From the NCBI RefSeq assembly GCF_000168975.1, contig NZ_AAUW01000009.1:186001-250000 (forward strand): a DNA stretch of 64,000 bases, written 5' to 3'. Shown here in pieces: positions 47,485-56,506 of this stretch. The stretch's first letter is position 1; the number at the start of each line of letters is the position of its first letter. This DNA comes from Roseibium aggregatum IAM 12614 (GTDB taxonomy: Bacteria > Pseudomonadota > Alphaproteobacteria > Rhizobiales > Stappiaceae). The position numbers were made by a program, and so were the translations under genes. The notes beneath the pieces are model-generated. The model was not told the origin of the DNA. It did not search any database and worked only from the letters and a program-made list of their open reading frames with translations.

Positions 47485-49035
47485 ATGGCAACCGAAATTC
47501 GCGTCCCCACGCTGGGTGAATCCGTTTCCGAGGCGACTATTGCGCAGTGGTTCAAGAAACCGGGCGACGCCGTCAGCCAGGACGAGCCCCTTGTGGAACT
47601 GGAAACCGACAAGGTGACCGTCGAAGTTCCGGCCCCGGCCGCAGGCACCCTGGAAAGCATCGTGGTCAAGGAAGGCGACACCGTTGAGGTCGGCGCCCTG
47701 CTTGGTCAGATCGCAGAAGGCGCCGGTGCGTCCTCCGGAAAGGCTGAAAAGGCTCCCGCAAAGGCTGAAGCGGCTCCGGCAAAGTCCGAAAGCAAGGCTG
47801 AAGCCAAATCCGAAAAGGCCGATCTGGTCGATGTCGTCACCCCGAGCGCAGGCGAATCCGTCACCGAGGCGGAAGTCGGCGAATGGAGCGTGAAGGTCGG
47901 CGACGTCGTCAAGGCCGACGACACGCTGGTGGAACTGGAAACCGACAAGGCGGCGCAGGAAGTTCCGGCCCCGGTCGCAGGCACCATCGTCAAGATCGCT
48001 GTCGAGACCGGCACGACCGTGGAACCGGGCGTTCTGCTGTGCCAGATCGATCCGTCGGGAGCCGGTGCGGCTGCCAGCCAGGAGGCTTCTGCTTCTTCGG
48101 AACCGGCTGCGTCCGCTCCGAAAGCAAGCGGCGGGTCCTCCATGCCGCCGGCGCCGTCCGCTCAGAAGATGATGGCGGAAAACAATCTCTCCGCAGACCA
48201 GGTATCCGGTTCCGGCAAGCGCGGCCAAGTGCTGAAGGAAGACGTCATCAACGCGATCGCGTCCGGCGCGACTTCTTCCGGCTCTGCACCGTCGGCGGCT
48301 CCTGCTGCCCGCGGCCCGGTTAACGCGCAGGATGAAATCCGCGAAGAGCGCGTGCGCATGACCAAGCTGCGTCAGACCATCGCGCGCCGCCTGAAGGATG
48401 CGCAGAACACCGCGGCCATGCTGACCACCTACAACGAAGTCGACATGGGCCCGGTCATGGAACTGCGCAAGCAGTACAAGGACTTGTTCGAGAAGAAACA
48501 CGGCGTCAAACTTGGTTTCATGGGCTTCTTCACCAAGGCGGTGACCCACGCACTGAAAGAGATTCCGGCGGTCAACGCCGAGATCGACGGGACCGACATC
48601 ATCTACAAGAACTTCTGCCACATCGGCGTCGCCGTTGGCACGGACAAGGGTCTTGTGGTTCCGGTCGTGCGCGATGCGGACCAGATGTCCATTGCCGAAA
48701 TCGAACAGGAAATCGGCAACCTCGGCCGCAAGGCGCGGGACGGCAAACTGGGCATGGCTGATATGTCCGGCGGCACCTTCACCATCTCCAACGGTGGCGT
48801 GTATGGTTCGCTGATGTCGTCGCCGATCCTGAACGCACCGCAGTCCGGCATCCTGGGCATGCACAAGATCCAGGAACGTCCGATGGCTGTGAACGGCCAG
48901 GTGGTAATCCGTCCGATGATGTATCTGGCGCTTTCCTACGATCACCGGATCGTCGACGGCAAGGAAGCCGTGACCTTCCTGGTCCGTGTCAAGGAAAGCC
49001 TGGAAGATCCGCAGCGTCTGGTTCTGGATCTCTGA
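47485..49035 (+). CDS. sucB: 2-oxoglutarate dehydrogenase E2, two lipoyl domains
   Basis: Dihydrolipoyllysine succinyltransferase, 516 residues. Two lipoyl domains: the first with Lys43 in [12 protein letters not shown], the second with Lys155 in [12 protein letters not shown]. Ala/Pro/Lys-rich linkers follow each. The peripheral subunit-binding domain is near 215-250 ([31 protein letters not shown]). The catalytic acyltransferase domain ends with [15 protein letters not shown]. Most SucB proteins have a single lipoyl domain; the doubled form occurs in some alphaproteobacteria. In this locus lpd is 3 kb away with three unrelated genes in between. Confidence 0.96.
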   Translation: MATEIRVPTLGESVSEATIAQWFKKPGDAVSQDEPLVELETDKVTVEVPAPAAGTLESIVVKEGDTVEVGALLGQIAEGAGASSGKAEKAPAKAEAAPAKSESKAEAKSEKADLVDVVTPSAGESVTEAEVGEWSVKVGDVVKADDTLVELETDKAAQEVPAPVAGTIVKIAVETGTTVEPGVLLCQIDPSGAGAAASQEASASSEPAASAPKASGGSSMPPAPSAQKMMAENNLSADQVSGSGKRGQVLKEDVINAIASGATSSGSAPSAAPAARGPVNAQDEIREERVRMTKLRQTIARRLKDAQNTAAMLTTYNEVDMGPVMELRKQYKDLFEKKHGVKLGFMGFFTKAVTHALKEIPAVNAEIDGTDIIYKNFCHIGVAVGTDKGLVVPVVRDADQMSIAEIEQEIGNLGRKARDGKLGMADMSGGTFTISNGGVYGSLMSSPILNAPQSGILGMHKIQERPMAVNGQVVIRPMMYLALSYDHRIVDGKEAVTFLVRVKESLEDPQRLVLDL

Positions 49036-49167
49036 TCCGGTTCCGCTGCCCTTCGGGCGGCTTGCCGGTCACAGGCAAGGCGCCCGGACATCTCAAGGAT
49101 GCCAGCCGGCGGCGTTCAAACGTCAGCGCTTGAGCGCCTGCCGATCCGACCGAGGAGAAGCTGAATA

Positions 49168-49782
49168 ATGAGCCTGGAATTTCTGATAACTGCTCTCGTC
49201 GTGGTGCTTGTTCCAGGCACAGGTGTTGTCTACACGGTTGCCGTCGGGCTTGGCAGGGGCCGTCAGGCCTCCGTTGCCGCGGCCTTCGGCTGCACCCTCG
49301 GCATCATTCCGGCGATCCTGGCTTCCATCGTGGGGCTCGCGGCCCTGATGCACACCAGCGCCCTGGTGTTCCAGGGTGTGAAATACGCCGGTGTTGCCTA
49401 TCTTCTCTACCTTGCCTGGCAGACGCTGAAGGACAGCGGACCGATGGAGCTGAAAGCCGACAGGGGCTCGCGCAAGAGCTTCGTCGCAACGGCGCGCACC
49501 GGCTTCCTGATCAACATTCTCAATCCCAAGCTGACAGTGTTCTTCCTCGCGTTCCTGCCGCAGTTCGTCAGCCATGATGCGCTCAATCCGACGCTCGACA
49601 TGCTGTTGATGGGCGGTGTCTTCATGGCGATGACCTTCGTGGTCTTTGTCATCTACGGCGCGTTTGCCTCGCTGGTTGGCGAGAAGGTGCTGAAAAGCGA
49701 CCGCGTCATGGTCTGGATGCGCCGGACAGTGGCGGCAACCTTCGCCGGGTTCGGCTTGCGGCTGGCTCTGGCGGAGCAATAA
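49168..49782 (+). CDS. LysE/RhtB family amino-acid exporter
   Basis: 204-residue membrane protein with about six helices. The N-terminal segment LVVVLVPGTGVVYTVAVGLGRGRQASVAAAFGCTLGIIPAI and the FLINILNPKLTVFFLAFLPQF motif identify the LysE/RhtB translocators. The exported substrate is unknown. Same strand as its TCA neighbours, between sucB (132 bp upstream) and the caspase-like gene. Co-transcription with sucB is not proven; a GC-rich hairpin without a T run lies right after sucB. Confidence 0.9.
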   Translation: MSLEFLITALVVVLVPGTGVVYTVAVGLGRGRQASVAAAFGCTLGIIPAILASIVGLAALMHTSALVFQGVKYAGVAYLLYLAWQTLKDSGPMELKADRGSRKSFVATARTGFLINILNPKLTVFFLAFLPQFVSHDALNPTLDMLLMGGVFMAMTFVVFVIYGAFASLVGEKVLKSDRVMVWMRRTVAATFAGFGLRLALAEQ

Positions 49783-49829
49783 TCGCATCATCGCCGGCGC
49801 GGTGTGAGACGGTCAGGAGGAACAGGAAT

Positions 49830-51248
49830 ATGAACGCCATGAAGCGTTGTGCCCTTGCGGCTGTTCTTGTGGTCTGGACTGTCCTCGGCCTGATCGGCGC
49901 TTCGCACGCCAGCGAGCAGCGGACCGCATTGGTGATCGGAAACGCCAAATACGGCTATGGCCCGCTGGCCAATCCGGTCAACGATGCGCTGGCCATCACA
50001 CGGGCTCTCGACAAGGCCGGGTTCGACGTCATTCTGCAGACCGATGCCAATCGCGAGGCGATGCAGCAGGCGATCCGGGGCTTCGGCGACCGTCTGAAAA
50101 CCGAAGGCGGCGTCGGCCTGTTCTATTATGCCGGGCACGGCGTCCAGATTAACGGCGAAAACTACCTGTTGCCGGTGGCCGGCGAAGTGCCCGCGGACGA
50201 GGTTCTGCAACAGCAGTCGGTCGCGGTGAGCGAAGCCGTCGAGATGATGACGTCCGCTCATGACGGGCTCAACATCATCGTGCTCGACGCCTGCCGCAAC
50301 AATCCGCTCGGCGGCGACGCCTCCGGCCTGTCGCGGATCGACAGCAGCGGGCGCCTGTTCGTGTCGTATTCGACGTCCCCCGGTGCCGTGGCGCTGGACG
50401 GGCAGGGCAGCAACAGTCCTTTCACCAAGCATCTCGCCAGCGCCATCGAGACCCCGGCGCTCAATCTGGAGGAAACCTTCAAGCGCACCCTGAAAGGTGT
50501 GTTCCAGGAAACGGATGGACAGCAAACCCCCTGGATTTCCTCGTCTTTCTTCGGAGACTTTACCTTCGTTGACGACGGCAAGGAAAATCCGGCAGGATCG
50601 GTGCCCAAGATGACCGCTCTCGCGGCGATCGGAACGGCCCTCAGGGAAAGTGCCGCCCGCACCGGTCCGGCGCGCCAGATCTCCGGTATCTACCGGGTAG
50701 ACGGGACCAACCCCAACGGGTCGTCCTATGACGGCATGCTGGCGGTCACTCCGGAAGACCGGAATGTCCGGTTTACCTGGTGGATCGGGAACGACATCTT
50801 CACCGGTGTCGGTGAATTCGCGGGCCGTATGCTGGTGGTCAACTGGGGCGACAAGCATCCGGTCGTCTATTCCTTCACCGGCACGGAGACGCTGGACGGG
50901 GAATGGGCGGACGGCACGGCGAGCGAGAAACTGACGCTCTTTGCACGCGCTGCACCGACCGGCGCCGAGGGGCTTGCAGGGACCTATTCGGTCGCAGGCC
51001 GCAATCCGAACGGCACGACCTATCAGGGTACGGTCAGGCTGACGCAGCAGGACCGGAAATATGCGCTGCTCTGGACGGTTGGCGCCAGCAGCTATCGCGG
51101 CGTCGGCGCCCTGGAGGGCAACATTCTGACGGTGGACTGGGGCGACAAGACACCCGTGGTCTACGCGGTCATGGAAGATGGGCGTCTGAAGGGCCTTTGG
51201 GCCGCGGGCCGCGGTGCAGAAGAACTGACACGCCTGCAAGGGCAATAG
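49830..51248 (+). CDS. Secreted caspase-like (peptidase C14) protein with two C-terminal repeats
   Basis: 472 residues. Signal peptide with core LAAVLVVWTVLGLIGA, cleavage near residue 28. A caspase-family p20-like domain follows: ALVIGNAKYGYGPLANPVNDALAI, catalytic His103 in FYYAGHGVQI, and catalytic Cys155 in VLDACRNNPL. The C-terminal part has two ~90-residue repeats at about 286-376 and 382-470, each opening G-x-Y-x-V-x-G-x-NPNG-[ST]-[ST]-Y-x-G and containing VxWGDKxPVVY. Repeat function is unknown. Ribosome site GGAGGAACAGG. Likely periplasmic. Confidence 0.86.
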   Translation: MNAMKRCALAAVLVVWTVLGLIGASHASEQRTALVIGNAKYGYGPLANPVNDALAITRALDKAGFDVILQTDANREAMQQAIRGFGDRLKTEGGVGLFYYAGHGVQINGENYLLPVAGEVPADEVLQQQSVAVSEAVEMMTSAHDGLNIIVLDACRNNPLGGDASGLSRIDSSGRLFVSYSTSPGAVALDGQGSNSPFTKHLASAIETPALNLEETFKRTLKGVFQETDGQQTPWISSSFFGDFTFVDDGKENPAGSVPKMTALAAIGTALRESAARTGPARQISGIYRVDGTNPNGSSYDGMLAVTPEDRNVRFTWWIGNDIFTGVGEFAGRMLVVNWGDKHPVVYSFTGTETLDGEWADGTASEKLTLFARAAPTGAEGLAGTYSVAGRNPNGTTYQGTVRLTQQDRKYALLWTVGASSYRGVGALEGNILTVDWGDKTPVVYAVMEDGRLKGLWAAGRGAEELTRLQGQ

Positions 51249-51270
51249 GAACGCAAACCGGTGGGAATAC

Positions 51271-52029
51271 ATGGCTGACACGGTTGTATTGGTGACGGGC
51301 GGAAGCCGGGGGATCGGCGCTGCCATCAGCCGCAAGGTTGCGGCAAGCGGCCACAAGGTGCTTGTCAACTACACGCACAATCAGGCTGCCGCCGATGCTC
51401 TTGTCGAGGAACTCAAGGCAGCCGGCGGTGAGGCGATTGCAGTTCAGGGCGACGTCCAGAACGAAGCCGATGTGTTGCATCTTTTCGCCGAAGCCGACAG
51501 GCTCGGCACGCTCAAGGGGCTGGTCAACAATGCCGGTGTCGTCGACTATTCCCAGCGCGTTGACGAAATGTCGCTCGAGCGGCTGACGCGCATGTTCTCC
51601 ATCAACGTCATCGGTGCGTTCCTGTGCGCCCGGGAGGCGGTCAAGCGCATGTCGACCAAGCATGGCGGCACCGGCGGGGGCATCGTCAACCTGGGTTCCG
51701 CGGCCTCGAAGCTGGGAGCGCCCGCGCAATATGTCGACTATGCCGCCGCCAAGGGTGCGATCGACACCATGACCGTGGGGCTGGCGCTGGAAGTTGCCGA
51801 TGAAGGCGTCCGCGTCAACGGCATTCGACCCGGCATTATCGATACCGAAATTCACGCCTCGGGCGGCCATCCCGACCGGGTGGCACAGCTCAAGTCAAAA
51901 CTGCCGATGAAACGCGCCGGAACCGCCGATGAGGTGGCCGAAGCGGTTCTGTGGCTTCTCTCCGACAAGTCCAGCTATACGACCGGCGCCATCCTCGATG
52001 TCTCCGGCGGCCGGGCAATTCTTCCCTAA
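51271..52029 (+). CDS. SDR family oxidoreductase
   Basis: Short-chain dehydrogenase/reductase, 252 residues. Cofactor motif VTGGSRGIGAAISRK, NNAG at GLVNNAGVVDY, catalytic Ser in IVNLGSAASKLG and Tyr-x3-Lys in VDYAAAKGAID. The basic residues after the glycine motif suit NADP(H). Substrate unknown; similar enzymes are often annotated as glucose dehydrogenase or 3-oxoacyl-ACP reductase-like. 22 bp after the caspase-like gene, 42 bp before lpd. Confidence 0.9.
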   Translation: MADTVVLVTGGSRGIGAAISRKVAASGHKVLVNYTHNQAAADALVEELKAAGGEAIAVQGDVQNEADVLHLFAEADRLGTLKGLVNNAGVVDYSQRVDEMSLERLTRMFSINVIGAFLCAREAVKRMSTKHGGTGGGIVNLGSAASKLGAPAQYVDYAAAKGAIDTMTVGLALEVADEGVRVNGIRPGIIDTEIHASGGHPDRVAQLKSKLPMKRAGTADEVAEAVLWLLSDKSSYTTGAILDVSGGRAILP

Positions 52030-52071
52030 CCCCCATTCGAACCAGAAATGAAAGAGGCAAAGGCGACCAAA

Positions 52072-53475
52072 ATGTCCCAATATGATCTCGTCGTCATCGG
52101 AACCGGTCCTGGCGGCTACGTCTGCGCGATCAAGGCCGCGCAGCTCGGCCTGAAAACGGCCGTCGTCGAAAAACGCGCAACGCTCGGTGGCACCTGCCTC
52201 AACATCGGCTGCATTCCCTCCAAGGCACTGCTGCACGCTTCGGAAATGTTCGAGGAAGCTGGACACGGTTTCGAGAAACTTGGCATCAAGGTGTCCAAGC
52301 CCAAGCTCGATCTGCCAGCGATGATGGAGCACAAGACCGGTGTGGTCGACGCCAACGTGAACGGCGTGTCCTTCCTGATGAAGAAGAACAAGATCGACGT
52401 TCATACCGGCACCGGCAAGATCCTTGAAAAGGGCAAGGTTGAAGTGACCGATGCCGACGGCAAGGCAACCGTTCTGGAAACCAAGAACATCGTCATCGCC
52501 ACTGGTTCTGACGTCATGCCCCTGCCGGGTGTCGAGATCGATGAGAAGCAGGTGGTCTCGTCCACCGGCGCGCTGGAACTGGACAAGGTTCCGGGCAAGC
52601 TGGTCGTCGTCGGCGGTGGTGTCATCGGCCTGGAACTCGGCTCCGTCTGGAACCGTCTCGGGTCGGAAGTGACCGTGGTCGAGTTCATGGACAAGATCCT
52701 TGGTCCGATGGACGGTGACGTGTCCAAGAACTTCCAGCGTATGCTCAAGAAGCAGGGCATGGAATTCAAGCTCTCTTCCAAGGTTACGGGCGTCGAGAAA
52801 AAGGGCAAGGGCCTTGCCGTGACCGTCGAGCCGGCCAAGGGTGGCGATGCGCAGGTGATCGAGGCGGACATCGTTCTGGTCGCCATCGGCCGCCGTCCCT
52901 ACACCGAGGGTCTGGGTCTCGATAAAGCAGGTGTTACCCTGGACGAGCGCGGCCGCGTGAAGATCGACACGCATTACAAGACCAATGTCGACGGCATCTA
53001 TGCCATCGGCGATGTGGTCGCCGGCCCGATGCTCGCTCACAAGGCCGAGGATGAAGGTGTTGCCCTGGCCGAGATCCTGGCCGGTCAGGCCGGGCACGTG
53101 AACTATGACGTGATCCCGGGCGTCGTCTACACCCAGCCGGAAGTCGCTTCCGTCGGCAAGACCGAGGAAGAGCTGAAGGCAGCTGGTGTCGAGTACAAGA
53201 CCGGCAAGTTCGTCTTCTCCGCCAATGGCCGTGCGCGCGCCATGAACAAGACCGATGGCTTTGCCAAGGTTCTGGCGGATGCCAAGACCGACCGGGTGCT
53301 TGGGGTTCACATTGTTGGCTTCGGTGCCGGCGAGATGATCCACGAAGCTGCCGTTCTGATGGAATTCGGTGGCTCTTCCGAAGATCTTGCACGCACCTGC
53401 CACGCCCACCCGACCATGTCGGAAGCGGTGAAGGAGGCGGCTCTCGGCGCCTTTGCAAAGTCGATCCACTCCTAA
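52072..53475 (+). CDS. lpd: Dihydrolipoyl dehydrogenase (E3)
   Basis: FAD enzyme that re-oxidises the dihydrolipoyl groups of E2 with NAD. 467 residues from the ATG at 52072. FAD fold YDLVVIGTGPGGYVCAIKAAQLG, redox disulfide in GGTCLNIGCIPSKALLH, NAD fold VVVGGGVIGLELGSVW, and C-terminal His-Glu catalytic pair in CHAHPTMSEAV. Context makes it the E3 of the OGDH complex. Followed by a strong hairpin, so it ends the cluster. Confidence 0.96.
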   Translation: MSQYDLVVIGTGPGGYVCAIKAAQLGLKTAVVEKRATLGGTCLNIGCIPSKALLHASEMFEEAGHGFEKLGIKVSKPKLDLPAMMEHKTGVVDANVNGVSFLMKKNKIDVHTGTGKILEKGKVEVTDADGKATVLETKNIVIATGSDVMPLPGVEIDEKQVVSSTGALELDKVPGKLVVVGGGVIGLELGSVWNRLGSEVTVVEFMDKILGPMDGDVSKNFQRMLKKQGMEFKLSSKVTGVEKKGKGLAVTVEPAKGGDAQVIEADIVLVAIGRRPYTEGLGLDKAGVTLDERGRVKIDTHYKTNVDGIYAIGDVVAGPMLAHKAEDEGVALAEILAGQAGHVNYDVIPGVVYTQPEVASVGKTEEELKAAGVEYKTGKFVFSANGRARAMNKTDGFAKVLADAKTDRVLGVHIVGFGAGEMIHEAAVLMEFGGSSEDLARTCHAHPTMSEAVKEAALGAFAKSIHS

Positions 53476-53503
53476 GCCACGTGGTCCGTGTCATAGCGGT
53501 ATC

Positions 53504-53543
53504 GCACAGGGGCATCCGGTTACCGGGTGCCCCTGTGCATTTT
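53504..53543 (+). terminator. Terminator after lpd
   Basis: Stem GCACAGGGGCATCCGG (53504-53519) with CCGGGTGCCCCTGTGC (53523-53538), loop TTA, one G-T pair, then ATTTTC. Marks the end of the TCA cluster. Confidence 0.8.
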
Positions 53544-53702
53544 CAAGGGACGGATATGCTTCGGACGGTCATTCACCGGATCTGGCTTTCAGATAGGAAA
53601 CTTTGCAATTATTCGTAAGATAGGCAGCGCATCTGCAACCATTTCGTTAGCTTGGGGTTCAATCAGGGGCGTTGAGCATTTCAATAAACGGCAGGTGACG
53701 GG

Positions 53703-55241
53703 TTGGCTGGAAAGCGGCAGGGCAAGAACGGAAACCTGAATCAATCCGGCATCCGGCTGCCTGTCGTCGCGGGACTGGTGTTGCCGCTGGTCTGCGGTCT
53801 GGTGTTTTTCTGGCCAGGAAGGACAATCCCCTATGTGGATGATCTTTTTTTCATCCCCTGGGCGTCTGAATTTGCCCGGACAGGCCGTCACTTTAATCCG
53901 CTTCTGGCGGTTCAGTTCCCGGGTCTGGAAAACTACCACCTCCAGCCGAGACTTCATCTCATTCTGTCAGGCTGGTTTCTTTCGGTAACCGGTGTCAGTA
54001 CAGCAACAATCGTGCTGTTCGAATTCCTGTGTTACGTGGCGACCAGCCTCGTCTTCGTGGTGTTTTGCCTCAGATTGAACCTGCGGACGGCGGCGTTTTT
54101 CACACCGCTCATCTTTGCGCCGATGTATGTCGTTTCCGGCTTCCGCCTGGAACTTACTGGCTCGCTCATCTGGATGTTGGGCCTGCTTCTGGTCCTGCCC
54201 ATTGCGGCCAAGGCCGTTACGGGTGACAGGCGGCAAACCGGTGGCGAGACCGCTGCCAGTATCGCTGGCACTGCGCTTCTGGGAATTGCGCCTCTGACCG
54301 CGCTATCCATGCTGGCCTGGAGTGCTGGCGTCATTGCCATTCTTCAGATCTGGAGGCTCAAGACGCGGCAGGCAAGCATCGCACGAGTGCTGAGCGAGGG
54401 CCTTGCTGCCCTCGCCTTTGCTGCCGCACTTTTTGCGGTCCTGGTGAATTTCGAGTTTGCGGAATTTTTCCGGCAGATCGCCTATCACGCAACCCGGTCC
54501 CATGGCTCGGGCCGGTTCAATGTGGAAGCTGTATTCCGGGCAGCCATGTTTGCGGGCGTATCATGGTTTGTTTTCCGCAAGTCCCGGACCGTCGGGCTGA
54601 TCTGTTTCTGCCTTGCGGCGGGACAGTTCCTCGGAGCCTTCGTGCACGACCGCCCGCTCATCCGCAATCTTGCCGCTGCGATGGTGTTTCTCTTGGCCGT
54701 TGACACGCTTCTGGGTGCCCGCTGGCACAAGGTCAAGCTGAGCCTTTGTGCCGCGCTGGTGCTGGTTCTGTCCGCCAATTTCATCGTTTTCTACCTGGTC
54801 TCGGAACCTCTGCCCAACAGGCCGGTGGTGGTCGAGGCATATCGACAGGATCTGGCGGACCAAAAGCGGGTTTTTATCGACGAAACGATGGCCCATCATT
54901 TTCTCGACCAGCAGACGTCCGGTGCCTTGTCCTGGACATGGGGTGGCACTTTCCCGAAGGGCCGGCCGACCAGCATGGCGGATCTGAAGGAAGGCGATGT
55001 CTGGTATGTCAGCGAATATACGCTGCTCGGCTACCTGAAGGGCAGGCACGACATTGCCCAGAAGGTCTGGCCGAAGAACGACTATCACCATGTTCTGCAG
55101 TTCTCCTGCAGTCTGGGACGTCCATCCTGCAATCTGCCCGCCAATCGCTGGACGATGTTGCGCCTGGAAAGGCTTGAGGGAACCGTAATGGCGACAGAGC
55201 TCGGTGCAGGCACGGCACCACGACCGGTCGCCGAAAAATAG
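53703..55241 (+). CDS. GT-C-like polytopic membrane protein, function unknown
   Basis: 512 residues from a TTG start; a stop at 53685 limits the frame. About 9-11 membrane helices. After TM1 comes IPYVDDLFFIPWASEFARTGRHFNPL, an acidic first loop as in GT39/GT-C glycosyltransferases, and later QPRLHLILSGWFLS. The C-terminal third is soluble (LPNRPVVVEAYRQDL ... CSLGRPSCNLPANRW). Possibly a lipid-linked sugar transferase, but no family signature is decisive. Single gene between lpd and merR (convergent with the latter). Confidence 0.7.
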   Translation: MAGKRQGKNGNLNQSGIRLPVVAGLVLPLVCGLVFFWPGRTIPYVDDLFFIPWASEFARTGRHFNPLLAVQFPGLENYHLQPRLHLILSGWFLSVTGVSTATIVLFEFLCYVATSLVFVVFCLRLNLRTAAFFTPLIFAPMYVVSGFRLELTGSLIWMLGLLLVLPIAAKAVTGDRRQTGGETAASIAGTALLGIAPLTALSMLAWSAGVIAILQIWRLKTRQASIARVLSEGLAALAFAAALFAVLVNFEFAEFFRQIAYHATRSHGSGRFNVEAVFRAAMFAGVSWFVFRKSRTVGLICFCLAAGQFLGAFVHDRPLIRNLAAAMVFLLAVDTLLGARWHKVKLSLCAALVLVLSANFIVFYLVSEPLPNRPVVVEAYRQDLADQKRVFIDETMAHHFLDQQTSGALSWTWGGTFPKGRPTSMADLKEGDVWYVSEYTLLGYLKGRHDIAQKVWPKNDYHHVLQFSCSLGRPSCNLPANRWTMLRLERLEGTVMATELGAGTAPRPVAEK

Positions 55242-55340
55242 CGGCACGCTCGCCTGCTGCTACGGCTGGCACGAGAGCGTTGGCCACTTCCTGGAAAAGC
55301 GATGGAACCGGGCGTATCTGAGGGCAGGTGTTCAACCCGG

Positions 55341-55760
55341 TCAGTGCTCTTGCAGGCAAAGCCCGTGGTCGCCGAATGCCTTCAGCACGTTGCATTCGGT
55401 CACCGTGTGATCGCCTTCGCAGCTTGTGGCGATGCGTTTCAGTTCTGCTTCCAGCTTGCGCAGGTGGGCGATCCGCTGGCGCACCGCCTTCAGTTGATCC
55501 TCGGCGATGCGGTTTGCCGTCTCGCAGGGCTTGTCCGGATGCTGACTGAGGTCGATCAGATCCCGGATCGCCGGCATCGGCAGGCCGAGGTCACGGCAGT
55601 GCTTGATGAAGCCCAGTCTTTCCAGGTCCCTGGATCGGTAGCGTCTCTGGTTGCCCTCGCTGCGCAGCGGTGCCTCCAGCAGGCCTTCCTTTTCATAGTA
55701 GCGGATGGTCGGAACCTTCACGCCGGTTCGCCTCGAAAGGTCGCCAATTGAAAAATCCAT
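55341..55760 (-). CDS. MerR-family heavy-metal responsive regulator (CadR/ZntR/PbrR-like)
   Basis: 139 residues. N-terminal MerR helix-turn-helix FSIGDLSRRTGVKVPTIRYYEKEGLL, a dimerisation helix, and a Cys-rich C-terminal end: Cys79 in HPDKPCETA, Cys114 in ATSCEGDHTVTEC (with Cys123) and Cys135 near the end. Cys79 and the two cysteines in the loop match the Cd/Pb-binding arrangement. Divergent from a CDF exporter whose promoter contains a MerR-type operator. The inducing metal is inferred to be divalent (Cd, Pb, Zn, Co). Confidence 0.88.
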   Translation of the reverse strand: MDFSIGDLSRRTGVKVPTIRYYEKEGLLEAPLRSEGNQRRYRSRDLERLGFIKHCRDLGLPMPAIRDLIDLSQHPDKPCETANRIAEDQLKAVRQRIAHLRKLEAELKRIATSCEGDHTVTECNVLKAFGDHGLCLQEH

Positions 55761-55770
55761 AAAAAGCCTC

Positions 55771-55801
55771 TTGAAGCTCTAGTCGCTATAGCAATTACAA
55801 G
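55771..55801 (+). promoter_or_regulatory. MerR-type promoter/operator of the CDF exporter
   Basis: -35 TTGAAG (55771-55776) and -10 TACAAG (55796-55801) are 19 bp apart, the overlong spacing that MerR activators correct. Within the spacer, GCTCTAG (55776-55782) and CTATAGC (55786-55792) form a dyad with one mismatch around TCG. Confidence 0.85.
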
Positions 55802-55844
55802 GGACAGGAACCTAAAATCAAGCGACTCGAAAAAGGAGTGAAAC

Positions 55845-56483
55845 ATGGGTGCCTGTTGCGGACATTCCCACGGAACATTTGACGGAATGTCGACGGACTA
55901 TCGCCGCCGCCTCTGGCTGGTGATTGCGCTGAATGGCGGCATGTTCATCGTCGAGATGATCGCCGGTCAGGCGGCCGGCTCCAAGGCCCTGCAGGCCGAT
56001 GCTCTCGATTTCTTTGGCGACGCGGTTACCTACGGAATATCGCTGGCGGTGATCGGCGCATCGCTCAAAACACGGGCGCTGGCAGCACTTGCAAAGGGCA
56101 CCAGTCTGTTTCTGATGGGCATCTGGGTGGCAGCAACCACCCTATACCAGGTGTTTGTGCTCGGCGTGCCGCAGGCGGCTGTGATGGGCTCCATCGGCTT
56201 TCTGGCGCTGGCCGTGAACCTTGCCAGCGTTCTGCTGCTGGTCCGCTACAAGGATGGGGACGCCAATGTACGTTCCGTCTGGCTGTGCTCGCGTAACGAT
56301 GCCATCGGCAATGTGGCCGTCATGCTGGCAGCCGCCGGTGTCTGGGGCACCGCAAGCGCCTGGCCGGACCTGATTGTCGCTGGTCTTATGGCAGCCCTCT
56401 TCGTCAGTTCCTCGGTCCAGATCCTGAGCCAGGCCATCCGGGAATACCGGCACAAGACGGAGCACGAAGTGGCTGCGGAATAA
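55845..56483 (+). CDS. Cation diffusion facilitator-type metal exporter
   Basis: 212 residues, about six membrane helices. N-terminal metal-binding MGACCGHSHG. Transport-site motifs: ADALDFFGDAVTYGISL in TM2 and SRNDAIGNVAVMLAAAG in TM5 (here Asn-Asp rather than the usual His-Asp). It ends soon after TM6, so the cytoplasmic C-terminal domain of longer CDF proteins is absent. GGAGTG ribosome site. Driven from the MerR-type promoter upstream; expected to export a divalent heavy metal. Confidence 0.88.
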   Translation: MGACCGHSHGTFDGMSTDYRRRLWLVIALNGGMFIVEMIAGQAAGSKALQADALDFFGDAVTYGISLAVIGASLKTRALAALAKGTSLFLMGIWVAATTLYQVFVLGVPQAAVMGSIGFLALAVNLASVLLLVRYKDGDANVRSVWLCSRNDAIGNVAVMLAAAGVWGTASAWPDLIVAGLMAALFVSSSVQILSQAIREYRHKTEHEVAAE

Positions 56484-56506
56484 TCTGACCTTTCAGAAAA
56501 CCAGCA

